Below the pieces are notes generated by a model. It made no database searches. It saw only the letters and a list, made by a program, of their open reading frames with translations, and was not told the origin of the DNA. A stretch of 64,000 nucleotides of DNA, from positions 1 to 64,000 of the forward strand of contig JAHEZM010000002.1 in NCBI GenBank assembly GCA_023251075.1, written 5' to 3'. Positions 37,175 to 45,464 of the stretch are shown here, piece by piece (within the stretch, counting starts at the first letter, position 1; each line of letters opens with the position of its first letter). The position numbers were made by a program, and so were the translations under genes. Source of the stretch: Flavobacteriales bacterium (GTDB lineage Bacteria; Bacteroidota; Bacteroidia; Flavobacteriales_C; GCA-002722245).

Positions 37175-38013
37175 TAACAACAATATTTTTACAAGCAAAT
37201 CCGGTAGAACCAGTGGCTGTTTCTACTGATTTATTAACTCATCCTATTTTTAAAGATCCACTTTTGCTGGCTTTACTTTCTGTAATTTCTGTACTGCTAA
37301 TTTGTATGGTGATTTTATGGAATACCTATAAGGGAATAACCAGAAGTTTGTATCCCGAAGCAATTAAGGAAAAAACAGTGAAAGAAAAATCGGTGATCGC
37401 TTCTCTAACTGCCTATGTTCCTGTTGAAGAAGAGCACACCATTTTAATGGATCATGAGTACGATGGAATTCGTGAGCTGGATAACAACTTACCACCTTGG
37501 TGGGTTTATATGTTCTACGTTTGTGTTGTTTTTGCTGTAGTTTATATGGTGTATTTCCACATGATGGATGGACCGGGATCTGAACAAGAATACAAAAATG
37601 AACTGGCTGAATTTAAAGCGCAAAAAGAGGCGGAAATTAAAACTGCTGATGTGAAAGTAGTCGATGAAAATTCAGTAACTCTTTTAAGTGATGCAGGTTC
37701 TGTTTCACAAGGTAAATCTTTGTTTGAAGGAAATTGCCAAACTTGTCATGGTGCCGGAGGTAAAGGTTTAAATGGTCCGAATTTAACCGATGAATATTGG
37801 TTGTATGGAGGAAGTGTAAAAAATATTTTTAACACGATTAATCAAGGTAAAATTGAAAAAGGTATGCCGGGTTGGAGCACTTTGGGTGGAAATAAAATTC
37901 AATCAATTATTAGTTATATCAAATCATTGAAACCAGCTGAAGGAGGAAAAGCTCCGCAAGGAGAAAAATATGTGGAGTTTACAGACACTTTAAAAACAGA
38001 TACAGTGAAATAA
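37171..38013 (+). CDS. ccoP: cbb3 oxidase cytochrome c subunit III
   Basis: This 280-residue protein has two membrane helices (about 27-50 and 111-130) and a periplasmic cytochrome c domain. The FixP N-terminal signature is present (EYDGIRELDNNLPPWWVYMF). Only one haem site is found, FEGNCQTCHGAGGKGLNGPN, with the axial Met expected in KGMPGWS. Proteobacterial CcoP has two haem sites, so this is the short mono-haem type. CcoP passes electrons from soluble or membrane cytochromes to CcoO. A palindromic repeat element follows directly after the stop and separates it from ccoG. Confidence 0.93.
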   Translation: MITTIFLQANPVEPVAVSTDLLTHPIFKDPLLLALLSVISVLLICMVILWNTYKGITRSLYPEAIKEKTVKEKSVIASLTAYVPVEEEHTILMDHEYDGIRELDNNLPPWWVYMFYVCVVFAVVYMVYFHMMDGPGSEQEYKNELAEFKAQKEAEIKTADVKVVDENSVTLLSDAGSVSQGKSLFEGNCQTCHGAGGKGLNGPNLTDEYWLYGGSVKNIFNTINQGKIEKGMPGWSTLGGNKIQSIISYIKSLKPAEGGKAPQGEKYVEFTDTLKTDTVK

Positions 38014-38019
38014 CGAGTA

Positions 38020-38107
38020 GGACAATAGTTCCTTCGTTCCTCAGGATGACAACCACAGTACAGATGAGCTTAGTTTGTCATCCTGAGGAACGAAGGAACT
38101 ATTGTCC
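38020..38107. repeat. Palindromic repeat element, copy 2
   Basis: A perfect 33-bp inverted repeat (38020-38052 with 38075-38107) encloses 22 bases. The stem is the same as copy 1 with two extra pairs on each side. It lies 7 nt after ccoP and 14 nt before ccoG, inside what is otherwise one operon, where its RNA hairpin could lower downstream expression or protect the upstream message. Confidence 0.92.
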
Positions 38108-38121
38108 TTTACTTAAAACTT

Positions 38122-39549
38122 ATGGAACCAAAAGAAACATATTCCGATGATTTTAGAGGGCATCTCTCTACGGTGGATGAGAAGGGAAAAAGAATATGGA
38201 TTTATCCCAAGGCAGTTAGCGGAAAATTCTACAAATACCGAAAGATTGTAAGTTATGTTTTACTGGCTTTCCTATTCGGAATGCCGCATATTTATTTGCA
38301 TGGTGAACCTTTCTTTTTGTTTGATATAATCCACCGTAAGTTTATTTTATTCGGACAAGTTTTTTTTCCACAAGATTTTCATTTGTTCGTATTTGGAATG
38401 ATTGCTTTCATCTTATTTATTGTTCTTTTTACTGTGGTTTTTGGTAGAGTTTTTTGTGGTTGGATTTGTCCGCAAACTATTTTTCTGGAAATGGTTTTCA
38501 GAAGAATAGAAAGATGGATTGAAGGGGATTATATAGAGCAAAAAAAACTCCATAAAGCAAATTGGAATGAAGAGAATAAACTTCTGAAAAAAGTATCCAA
38601 GCATATTATTTTCTTTGGTGTTTCTTATGTTGTTGCCAATACTTTTTTAGCCTATATTATTGGTTCCAAAGCTTTATTTGAAATTCAAACTGATAATCCT
38701 TTATCACATATCGGTGGCTTAGTGGCAATCACTTTATTTAGTTTGGCATTCTATGGCGTATTTGCTTTTTTTCGCGAGCAGGTTTGTACCAATGTTTGTC
38801 CTTATGGAAGGTTTCAAGGTGTTCTTTTAGATAGCAATACCGTGGTGGTTGCCTACGATCATAAACGTGGAGAACCTCGAGAGAAAAATGTGAAAGAGAG
38901 ATCTTCTTCTGCCGGAAGTTGTATTGATTGTCATCAATGCGTTTTAGTTTGTCCTACGGGAATCGATATTAGAAATGGAACTCAATTAGAGTGTGTGAAT
39001 TGTACAGCATGTATCGATGCTTGTGATGATGTAATGGAGAAAATTCATGCCCCTAAAGGATTGATAAAGTATGCTTCCGAAAAACAAATTTCTAACAATG
39101 AAAAATTTGTTTTTACCAATAGAATGAAAGCCTATACCGTGGTATTATGTTTAATCATTGTGATATTTAATGTGTTGATGTTATTGCGTGGAAGTATTGA
39201 AACTACTGTGTTGCGCGCACGCGGACAAAATTTCACGATCATGGAAGACGGACGAATTAGTAATTTATACAAGTATAAAATTATCAATAAATCGAATGAT
39301 GAAATGCCTATAAAATTGCAATTGGTAAATATAAAAGGACAAGTGGAAATAATTGGGGTGGGGGATAGTATAATGTTAAAACCCGAACAGAAATTAGAAG
39401 GAATAATGATGATAAAAATTGATTCCACTCAATTGTCGTCAAGAACCAACGGAATAATAATTAATGTGATGAGTGGTGATCATAAATTAGAAGAGGTTTC
39501 TTCTGTATTTATGGCGCCACGTCATCATAAAGCAAGTGATAAAAAATAA
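38122..39549 (+). CDS. ccoG: Cytochrome c oxidase accessory protein CcoG (FixG)
   Basis: This 475-residue membrane protein has about five helices, including a C-terminal one (about 333-352), a polyferredoxin region and an Ig-like C-terminal domain. Cys motifs: GWICPQT, TNVCPYGRFQG, CIDCHQCVLVCP and CVNCTACIDACDD, two ferredoxin-type 4Fe-4S sites. CcoG is thought to reduce Cu(II) for delivery to the oxidase. It is the first gene after the palindromic element and is followed closely by ccoH, so it still belongs to the cbb3 cluster even if the element uncouples expression. Confidence 0.95.
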   Translation: MEPKETYSDDFRGHLSTVDEKGKRIWIYPKAVSGKFYKYRKIVSYVLLAFLFGMPHIYLHGEPFFLFDIIHRKFILFGQVFFPQDFHLFVFGMIAFILFIVLFTVVFGRVFCGWICPQTIFLEMVFRRIERWIEGDYIEQKKLHKANWNEENKLLKKVSKHIIFFGVSYVVANTFLAYIIGSKALFEIQTDNPLSHIGGLVAITLFSLAFYGVFAFFREQVCTNVCPYGRFQGVLLDSNTVVVAYDHKRGEPREKNVKERSSSAGSCIDCHQCVLVCPTGIDIRNGTQLECVNCTACIDACDDVMEKIHAPKGLIKYASEKQISNNEKFVFTNRMKAYTVVLCLIIVIFNVLMLLRGSIETTVLRARGQNFTIMEDGRISNLYKYKIINKSNDEMPIKLQLVNIKGQVEIIGVGDSIMLKPEQKLEGIMMIKIDSTQLSSRTNGIIINVMSGDHKLEEVSSVFMAPRHHKASDKK

Positions 39550-39553
39550 AATT

Positions 39554-39979
39554 ATGCGTATGAATTGGGGATGGAAAATAACAATTGTGTATTCACTTTT
39601 TGTGATTGCCATGGTAAGTGCAGTGATCTTTAGCACTACGTTAGATGTAAATTTAGTAGAAGAAAATTATTACGATAAGGAAGTTGCCTTTCAAAAAGAA
39701 ATTGATCAGAAACAAAATGCAATTAATGATTCGGTGGTGTTTAAAGTGAATGTTTTAAATGATAGTATAGAGTTAAATATTCCTGTTAAAGAGGCGCAAG
39801 GAAAAATTTATTTTGTTCGTGCTGCCGATATTAATAACGACAAAAAATTTGAGTTGAAATTGGTGAACGGAAAACAAAAATTTGCCAAAGAATTATTCAA
39901 ACCAGGAAGCTATGAAATACAGGTGGAGTGGAAGAATAACAACAAAGAATATTATTGGGAAGAAAAAATAACAATTTAA
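39554..39979 (+). CDS. ccoH: cbb3 assembly protein FixH/CcoH
   Basis: The start at ATG 39554 (MRMNWGWKITIVYSLFV) follows the ccoG stop by 4 nt; the longer frame begins at GTG inside ccoG. The 141-residue protein has one N-terminal helix, then DVNLVEENYYDKEVAFQKEI, the FixH hallmark in which a Tyr-Tyr pair precedes a coiled region, and an Ig-like tail. FixH assists assembly of the oxidase, probably with CcoI. The gene ends 1 nt before the next start. Confidence 0.9.
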   Translation: MRMNWGWKITIVYSLFVIAMVSAVIFSTTLDVNLVEENYYDKEVAFQKEIDQKQNAINDSVVFKVNVLNDSIELNIPVKEAQGKIYFVRAADINNDKKFELKLVNGKQKFAKELFKPGSYEIQVEWKNNNKEYYWEEKITI

Positions 39980-39980
39980 A

Positions 39981-40682
39981 ATGGTGATTTATTTTACTGC
40001 CATATTATTAGGTTTAGTTTCTTCTTTGCATTGCGTGGGTATGTGTGGTCCCATTATTATGAATGTTCCTTTTTTACATTTTGAGCGAAGCAAATATTGG
40101 GCAATGGCTACTTATCATTTCAGTAGAATTTTAATTTATTTCTTATTGGGAATATTTTCTGGAAGTATTGGTGCTGCTATATCGATCGCAGGTTTTCAGC
40201 AGTGGCTATCGATAATAGCCGGAGCATTTTTATTGTTACTTTTCTTAATTCCTAAAATCAAAAATATCTTAGAGAAAAAATTGAATTCTCCCGTGAATAA
40301 AATTTATTCCTCTGTGGGTGAATATTTGTTTAAACCTACTTTTTCATCGGTGGCGTTAATGGGATTGGTAAACGGAATTTTACCTTGCGGAATGGTGTAT
40401 GCTGCTTTGATAGCGTCAACGGCGGCAGGTTCTGTAGGAGGTTCGATGTTGTACATGGTGTTTTTCGGATTGGGTACTTTACCGCTATTACTTAGTTGTT
40501 CTGTTGGTATTTCTTTTTTAGGAAATTCATTTAGAAATCGTTTTAGAAAAATTGCGCCTTACGGTACTTTAATCATTGGAATTTTGTTTGTGCTGCGCGG
40601 ATTGAATTTAGGCATTCCTTATGTGAGTCCGCACTTTGAAGAGAAAACAAAAAGGATGGAGTGTTGTCATAAAAAAAAATAG
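39981..40682 (+). CDS. SafE/DsbD-like membrane protein of the cbb3 cluster
   Basis: This 233-residue protein has six predicted helices. The N-terminal SLHCVGMCGPIIM carries the conserved Cys-x3-Cys of the COG2836 (sulfite exporter TauE/SafE-like, DsbD-like) family, and a second signature NGILPCGMVYAALI lies near residue 137. Family members next to cbb3 genes are thought to move copper or reducing power. The C-terminus ends KRMECCHKKK, a possible metal-binding CC-H tail. It overlaps the hemN region closely (hemN starts 1 nt after the stop), so it is within the operon. Confidence 0.85.
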   Translation: MVIYFTAILLGLVSSLHCVGMCGPIIMNVPFLHFERSKYWAMATYHFSRILIYFLLGIFSGSIGAAISIAGFQQWLSIIAGAFLLLLFLIPKIKNILEKKLNSPVNKIYSSVGEYLFKPTFSSVALMGLVNGILPCGMVYAALIASTAAGSVGGSMLYMVFFGLGTLPLLLSCSVGISFLGNSFRNRFRKIAPYGTLIIGILFVLRGLNLGIPYVSPHFEEKTKRMECCHKKK

Positions 40683-40683
40683 C

Positions 40684-42039
40684 ATGAAAAACTTAATACA
40701 AAAATACGACATCGCTTGTCCGCGATATACTTCTTACCCAACAGTTCCTTATTGGGAAAATAATATCACTATAGAAGAGTACAAAAAACAAGTAAAAATT
40801 ACTTTTGATGAAACCAATGATTCTTCCGGAATCAGTTTGTATATCCATCTTCCATTTTGTGAAAGTTTGTGTACTTACTGTGGCTGCAATACCAGAATTA
40901 CGGTAAATCATAAAGTGGAATCTCCTTATATCGATGATGTTTTAAGTGAATGGAATTTATACAAACAGGTTTTTAAAGTGGCACCAAAAATTAAAGAGTT
41001 GCATTTAGGTGGGGGAACTCCCACTTTCTTTTCTGCTAAAAATTTAGCGCAATTAGTCAATGGGATTTTAGAAGGAACAGAAAAAGTTGAAGATCCTAAA
41101 TTTTCTTTTGAAGCACATCCGGCAAATACTACTGATGAGCATTTACAAACATTATTTGATTTAGGATTTAGAAGATTGAGTTTGGGTATTCAGGATTTTG
41201 ATGTGGTGGTGCAGGAAGCCATAAATAGGAAGCAAACAGTGGGAGGGGTGGAGCGCGTAACCACAAGAGCGCGTGAGATGGGCTATACATCTATTTCGTA
41301 TGATGTGATTTATGGTTTGCCATTTCAATCTTCACACAGCGTGCAAGAAACTTTTAGAAAAGTATTGTATTTGCATCCCGATAGAATTTCATTTTACAGT
41401 TATGCACACGTGCCTTGGAAACGCCCGGGGCAACGTCGTTACGATGAAAGTAACTTACCGTCAAAAGAAGCAAAGCGTTCGCTGTATGAAACAGGCAAAG
41501 CGATTTTGAGTGCCAATGGTTATTTGGAAATTGGAATGGATCATTTTGCACTTCCACATGATGAATTGTTTGTGGCAGAAAAGGAGGGAAGGTTGCACCG
41601 AAATTTTATGGGCTATACTGAAGGACAAAATAAATTGTTGATTGGTTTGGGGGTTTCATCAATTGGTGATACCTGGACTTCCTTCGCGCAAAATATTAAG
41701 GATGTGGAAACTTATCAAAAAATAGTTCGTGAAGGTAAATTACCTATAGCGTACGGTCATCATCTCAATGAAGAAGATCTAATGATTCGCCGACATATTT
41801 TAAATATCATGTGCAAGTATCGTACGGAATGGATGCATGAAGATTTGGTGCAAATGCGACAAGATGGAATAATTAAACGTTTGCACGAATTAGCACAAGA
41901 TGAATTAATAGAATTACATCATTATTCTTTTTCTGTAACCAAAAAAGGAAAAATATTTTTGCGTAATATTTGTTTGGCGATGGATTTGCGTTACTGGAGA
42001 AAAATTCCAGAGAAAGATACTTTTAGTAAGGCAGTGTGA
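40684..42039 (+). CDS. hemN: Oxygen-independent coproporphyrinogen III oxidase
   Basis: I choose ATG 40684 (MKNLIQKYDIACPRYTSYPT), the family N-terminus, giving 451 residues; the longer frame starts inside the preceding gene. The radical-SAM cluster motif is CESLCTYCGCN and the SAM-binding glycine stretch is LHLGGGTPTF. The C-terminal HemN domain contains DHFALP and MGYT. The enzyme converts coproporphyrinogen III to protoporphyrinogen IX without oxygen. Its place at the end of the cbb3 cluster fits haem supply for the oxidase under low oxygen. It converges with the DUF3820 gene, leaving only 6 nt between stops. Confidence 0.97.
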   Translation: MKNLIQKYDIACPRYTSYPTVPYWENNITIEEYKKQVKITFDETNDSSGISLYIHLPFCESLCTYCGCNTRITVNHKVESPYIDDVLSEWNLYKQVFKVAPKIKELHLGGGTPTFFSAKNLAQLVNGILEGTEKVEDPKFSFEAHPANTTDEHLQTLFDLGFRRLSLGIQDFDVVVQEAINRKQTVGGVERVTTRAREMGYTSISYDVIYGLPFQSSHSVQETFRKVLYLHPDRISFYSYAHVPWKRPGQRRYDESNLPSKEAKRSLYETGKAILSANGYLEIGMDHFALPHDELFVAEKEGRLHRNFMGYTEGQNKLLIGLGVSSIGDTWTSFAQNIKDVETYQKIVREGKLPIAYGHHLNEEDLMIRRHILNIMCKYRTEWMHEDLVQMRQDGIIKRLHELAQDELIELHHYSFSVTKKGKIFLRNICLAMDLRYWRKIPEKDTFSKAV

Positions 42040-42045
42040 TGGGTA

Positions 42046-42258
42046 TTACTTCAAAGGTTTTAATAAATCCTCCAAACCATTCAGCTTGATTTCATAAATG
42101 GTTTCCAGTATTACGCCCAGCTTACTTTTTGGAAATCCTTGTCGGGAAAACCACTCTAAATAATGAATAGGCAGATCGCAAATTTTTCGGTCTTTGTATT
42201 TGCCGTAGGGCATGGGTGTTTTAACAATGTCGATTAATATTTGAGGGTTGAAACTCAT
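42046..42258 (-). CDS. DUF3820 family protein
   Basis: This 70-residue protein matches the DUF3820 pattern almost completely: MPYGKYKDRKICDLPIHYLEWFS (in two parts MPYGKYKDR and YLEWFSRQGFPKSKLG), then ILETIYEIKLNGLEDLLKPL. It is small, soluble and of unknown function; some relatives are fused to exonuclease domains, and a DnaQ-like exonuclease gene lies 1.2 kb upstream on the same strand. Its ATG overlaps the stop of the glycosidase gene as TAATG. Confidence 0.85.
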   Translation of the reverse strand: MSFNPQILIDIVKTPMPYGKYKDRKICDLPIHYLEWFSRQGFPKSKLGVILETIYEIKLNGLEDLLKPLK

Positions 42259-43376
42259 TAATATTTTTTGTTTTTCATTGTCATTATTCTTCGATACGAT
42301 TCATCGATTCGGGCTTCACTAATTTGTCCGTTCAGCACCATTTTTTTTATGATGGCGTGAATTTCTTTAGCTGAATTTTGTTTGCTTAAGATTACATTAT
42401 TTCCAAAAACCAAAACATCAATTCCGGCATCAATGGCCATTTTAATAGAGTTTTCTAAACCATACATTTTTGCGATAGCATCCATTTGCATATCATCAGA
42501 AAAAACAACTCCTTTAAACCCTAATGAGCCTCTTAATAAATGGGTGGTGATTGCTTTTGAAAGAGTGGAAGGAACACAGCCGGTGTCTAAATTACAGTTG
42601 ATTACATGGCACGACATTAATGCATCGCACTGTCCGGCAGCAATAATTTGTTGGTAAGGAAGTAGTTCTATCTCCTGCCATGTTTTAGTAACATCTACCA
42701 TTCCTTTGTGTGTATCGCCGGCAGAAGAACCATGACCAGGGAAATGTTTCAGTGAAGTTTTTATATTGTATTGATGATGTGCTTTAATAAATGCTAATGC
42801 ATGATTGCTCACTGCCTGCGCATCGGCAGAATAACTTCTGTTGGCTTTTGCAATGATTGGATTATTGGGATTTATGGCAACATCAACGGTGGGTGCAAAG
42901 TTGAGATTAAATCCTAAATCGGCCAATTGTTGGGCCAATCTATCGGCAAAGAAAAAAGTTGAATCGGTATTTTCTTTTTTACCCAAATAAGCCGCCGAGG
43001 GCATTGCAACAAAACCATACTTTTCTTTTAGTCGGTGCACTCTTCCCCCTTCTTCATCAATGGCCATAAACAATGGAGTGGAAGCAGAAGCTTGTAAATC
43101 GCTGATTAGTTTTTTTATTTGTTCATATGATTTTTCTGCAGCAATATTTTTTTCGAATAGAATGATGCCACCCATTTTATTTTTTAATTCTTCTAAGAGG
43201 GAATCTTTTTCATCCAGCGTTTTTCTGTCGTGAATTCCCATCATAATCATTTGTCCGATTTTGATGTCTAAGCTATCGATAGTTTTAACTTCTTCAACAC
43301 TATTTGAAATAGCTGCAGGAATAAAAGCAAATGCTAATACCAAAAGAATAGCGATGGATAGAAATATTTTTTTCAT
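42258..43376 (-). CDS. Glycoside hydrolase family 3 (NagZ-like) with signal peptide
   Basis: This 372-residue protein has a signal or anchor sequence (MKKIFLSIAILLVLAFAFIP) and one GH3 N-terminal barrel. Signatures: GGIILFEKNI, IDEEGGRVHRL, the NagZ-specific loop KHFPGHGSSAGDTHKG (His-Asp pair) and the nucleophile region FSDDMQMDAIAKMYG. NagZ-type enzymes remove N-acetylglucosamine from muropeptides or chitooligosaccharides. A signal sequence suggests periplasmic action here. It is upstream of, and translationally coupled to, the DUF3820 gene. It lacks the C-terminal GH3 domain, as NagZ does. Confidence 0.9.
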   Translation of the reverse strand: MKKIFLSIAILLVLAFAFIPAAISNSVEEVKTIDSLDIKIGQMIMMGIHDRKTLDEKDSLLEELKNKMGGIILFEKNIAAEKSYEQIKKLISDLQASASTPLFMAIDEEGGRVHRLKEKYGFVAMPSAAYLGKKENTDSTFFFADRLAQQLADLGFNLNFAPTVDVAINPNNPIIAKANRSYSADAQAVSNHALAFIKAHHQYNIKTSLKHFPGHGSSAGDTHKGMVDVTKTWQEIELLPYQQIIAAGQCDALMSCHVINCNLDTGCVPSTLSKAITTHLLRGSLGFKGVVFSDDMQMDAIAKMYGLENSIKMAIDAGIDVLVFGNNVILSKQNSAKEIHAIIKKMVLNGQISEARIDESYRRIMTMKNKKY

Positions 43377-43462
43377 GAAAATGATTTGTGCGTTGTTTTC
43401 AAAAATAGTTGATTCTACTTCTTAGCTAATAGGATTGCTAAATAATTATGAAAGATCTTTTG

Positions 43463-43945
43463 TTAAAACAATTTCCCTTTCACCAAATGTCGTCGAAACA
43501 ATTCTGCACAAGCCATTGCATCACTCAAAGCATCGTGATGTTTTAATTTTATTTCTTCGATTTCACAAATAGCCGCCAATCCTTTTTTGTAGATTTTATA
43601 GGTGCATTCTTTTCGGTATTTCACTGGAGCTAAATCGTAAAACGCTAAAACTTGTTTTAAGCACGAGCAATCGAAAGTAGCATTGTGTGCTACTAATATT
43701 TCATCTTCAATAAAAGGTTTTATTGTTCCCCAAACTTCTTCAAATGTTGGAGCATCGGCAGTATCTTCTGCTGTAATTCCATGTACTCTTGTGTTGTGGT
43801 AAGAGTAAAAATTATTAGGTGGACAAACCAATTGATTGATTGTTTGGATGATTTCACCACCTTCCATCCTTACCAATCCAATCTGACAAATACTGGAACC
43901 TTTTTGGTTGGCAGTTTCAAAATCTATGGCGGTGAAGGTGGGCAT
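43463..43945 (-). CDS. DnaQ-like 3'-5' exonuclease (DEDDh)
   Basis: This 160-residue soluble protein has the DEDDh exonuclease core: FTAIDFETANQ (Asp8, Glu10), VAHNATFDCSCLK (second Asp) and HHDALSDAMACAEL (His and last Asp). The QIGLVRMEGGEI stretch and size match stand-alone epsilon-like exonucleases rather than the polymerase-bound subunit. It may act in DNA or RNA trimming. It lies 37 nt downstream of the beta-CASP MBL gene on the same strand, so the two nucleases are probably co-transcribed. Confidence 0.92.
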   Translation of the reverse strand: MPTFTAIDFETANQKGSSICQIGLVRMEGGEIIQTINQLVCPPNNFYSYHNTRVHGITAEDTADAPTFEEVWGTIKPFIEDEILVAHNATFDCSCLKQVLAFYDLAPVKYRKECTYKIYKKGLAAICEIEEIKLKHHDALSDAMACAELFRRHLVKGKLF

Positions 43946-43982
43946 TGTTTTTTATTTCGAATATAGAATTAATCTACCGAAA

Positions 43983-45350
43983 CTAAACTTCCACAATATC
44001 CCACAAAGCAGGTATTTCGCAATTCCAGCCATAAGTACTTTCTATTTTTGTTCTCAAGACATCAGCGGCTTGTGCTTCTCCATGTATGATAAAAACTTTT
44101 TGGGGGGTATTTTTAATATTCGACATCCAGTCGATTAATCCTTTTTGATCGGCATGACCACTCAATCCCCGAATTTCATCGATGTGAGCTTTAACTTCAT
44201 AATATTTTCCAAATAATTTTATTTCCGATGCCCCACGTAACAATTGTCTTCCCCTTGTTCCTTCGGCCATATATCCGGCCATTAAAACAGTAGTGCTGGG
44301 ATTGCAGATATAATGTTGTAAATAACTCAAGACTCTACCACCCGTGAGCATACCTGCTCCGGCAATAATTATTTTGGGTGCAGGATTGTGAATAATATTC
44401 AATGATTCTTTGAAGTCTTCGGTGTAAGTAAAACAGTTGCACATTTCTCTGCATTCTTCCGCACTTAGTTTTTGCCATTTTAAATGGTGCTGAAATACCT
44501 TAAGTACATTTCCTCCCATCGGACTATCCATTACCATCATCACCTCCGGAATGAGTTTTTTCTCTTTTAATTTCCACAATAAATACATGAGCAACTGAGT
44601 GCGTTCTACCGCAAAACTAGGAATGATCAAAGTGCCTCCTGCAGTAATAGTATCGTTTACCGTTTTTTGTAAATGTTCTTCAATATTTTCTGCTTGGTGT
44701 AAACGATCTCCGTATGTACTTTCTATAAAAAGCACATCGGCTAGTGCGGGAGCTTGTGGGGGAAACATTATGAAATCTTCTTCGCGGCCAATATCACCGG
44801 AAAAAACCAATGTTTTTCCGTTCACAAAAAGTTCTATGCAGGTAGCTCCTAAAATATGTCCAACATACGTGAATCTTGCGCTGATTCCATCTCCTAATTC
44901 AATGATTTTATCGATTTCAACTGCTTTGAAATGAGGTATAGTTTTTTCTACATCGGCAACAGTATAAAGTGCTTTTGCAGGATGATGTTTGGTGAATTTT
45001 TGTTGGTTGGCACGTTCGGCATCTTCCTCTTGAATTTTAGCACTATCGCGTAAAATAATTTCTGCAATTTCTAAAGTGGGGGCTGTACCGTAAATACTTT
45101 TTTTGAAACCCATATCTACCAATCGAGGAAGAAATCCGGTATGATCCATATGTCCGTGCGTGAGTAAAATACAATCAATTTCATTTGCATTCACTGGTAA
45201 ATATTCCCAGTTTAATTGTCGTATTTTCTTAACTCCCTGAAAGAGTCCGCAATCAATCATTATTTTTTTCTTTTCGGTTTCCACCAAATATTTTGATCCG
45301 GTAACTGTTCCGGCAGCGCCCAGGAAATGCACTCTTATAGAATTATTCAT
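43983..45350 (-). CDS. MBL-fold beta-CASP nuclease-like protein (COG1236/Ysh1)
   Basis: This 455-residue protein has the metallo-beta-lactamase core with zinc motifs LTHGHMDHTGFLP, GHILGATC and FSGDIGREEDF, then a beta-CASP domain (about 210-340) and a C-terminal SGHADQKGLIDW. This order is that of CPSF73-like RNA-processing nucleases. The exact RNA substrate is unknown. A Crp/FNR-type box and a -7 element identical to that of ccoS precede it; the -7 element ends 5 nt before the ATG, predicting a leaderless transcript. It may adjust RNA turnover under low oxygen (inference). Confidence 0.92.
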   Translation of the reverse strand: MNNSIRVHFLGAAGTVTGSKYLVETEKKKIMIDCGLFQGVKKIRQLNWEYLPVNANEIDCILLTHGHMDHTGFLPRLVDMGFKKSIYGTAPTLEIAEIILRDSAKIQEEDAERANQQKFTKHHPAKALYTVADVEKTIPHFKAVEIDKIIELGDGISARFTYVGHILGATCIELFVNGKTLVFSGDIGREEDFIMFPPQAPALADVLFIESTYGDRLHQAENIEEHLQKTVNDTITAGGTLIIPSFAVERTQLLMYLLWKLKEKKLIPEVMMVMDSPMGGNVLKVFQHHLKWQKLSAEECREMCNCFTYTEDFKESLNIIHNPAPKIIIAGAGMLTGGRVLSYLQHYICNPSTTVLMAGYMAEGTRGRQLLRGASEIKLFGKYYEVKAHIDEIRGLSGHADQKGLIDWMSNIKNTPQKVFIIHGEAQAADVLRTKIESTYGWNCEIPALWDIVEV

Positions 45351-45354
45351 GTGG

Positions 45355-45397
45355 TAAAAGTATGGGATGGCATGTAAAATGAATTGATAAATATCAG
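45355..45397 (-). promoter_or_regulatory. MBL nuclease promoter with Crp/FNR-type box
   Basis: On the minus strand CTGATATTTATCAA (45384-45397) precedes TACTTTTA (45355-45362); box centre to end of the -7 element is 35.5 nt. The 13-mer TACTTTTACCACA is shared with the ccoS promoter. The same box could also serve the small plus-strand gene at 45465. Confidence 0.6.
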
Positions 45398-45464
45398 GTT
45401 TTAAACTGACCTACTTCATTCTTTCTTTAAGGTTAAGGTAGGAGCTTTGGGTAAAATAAATTTT

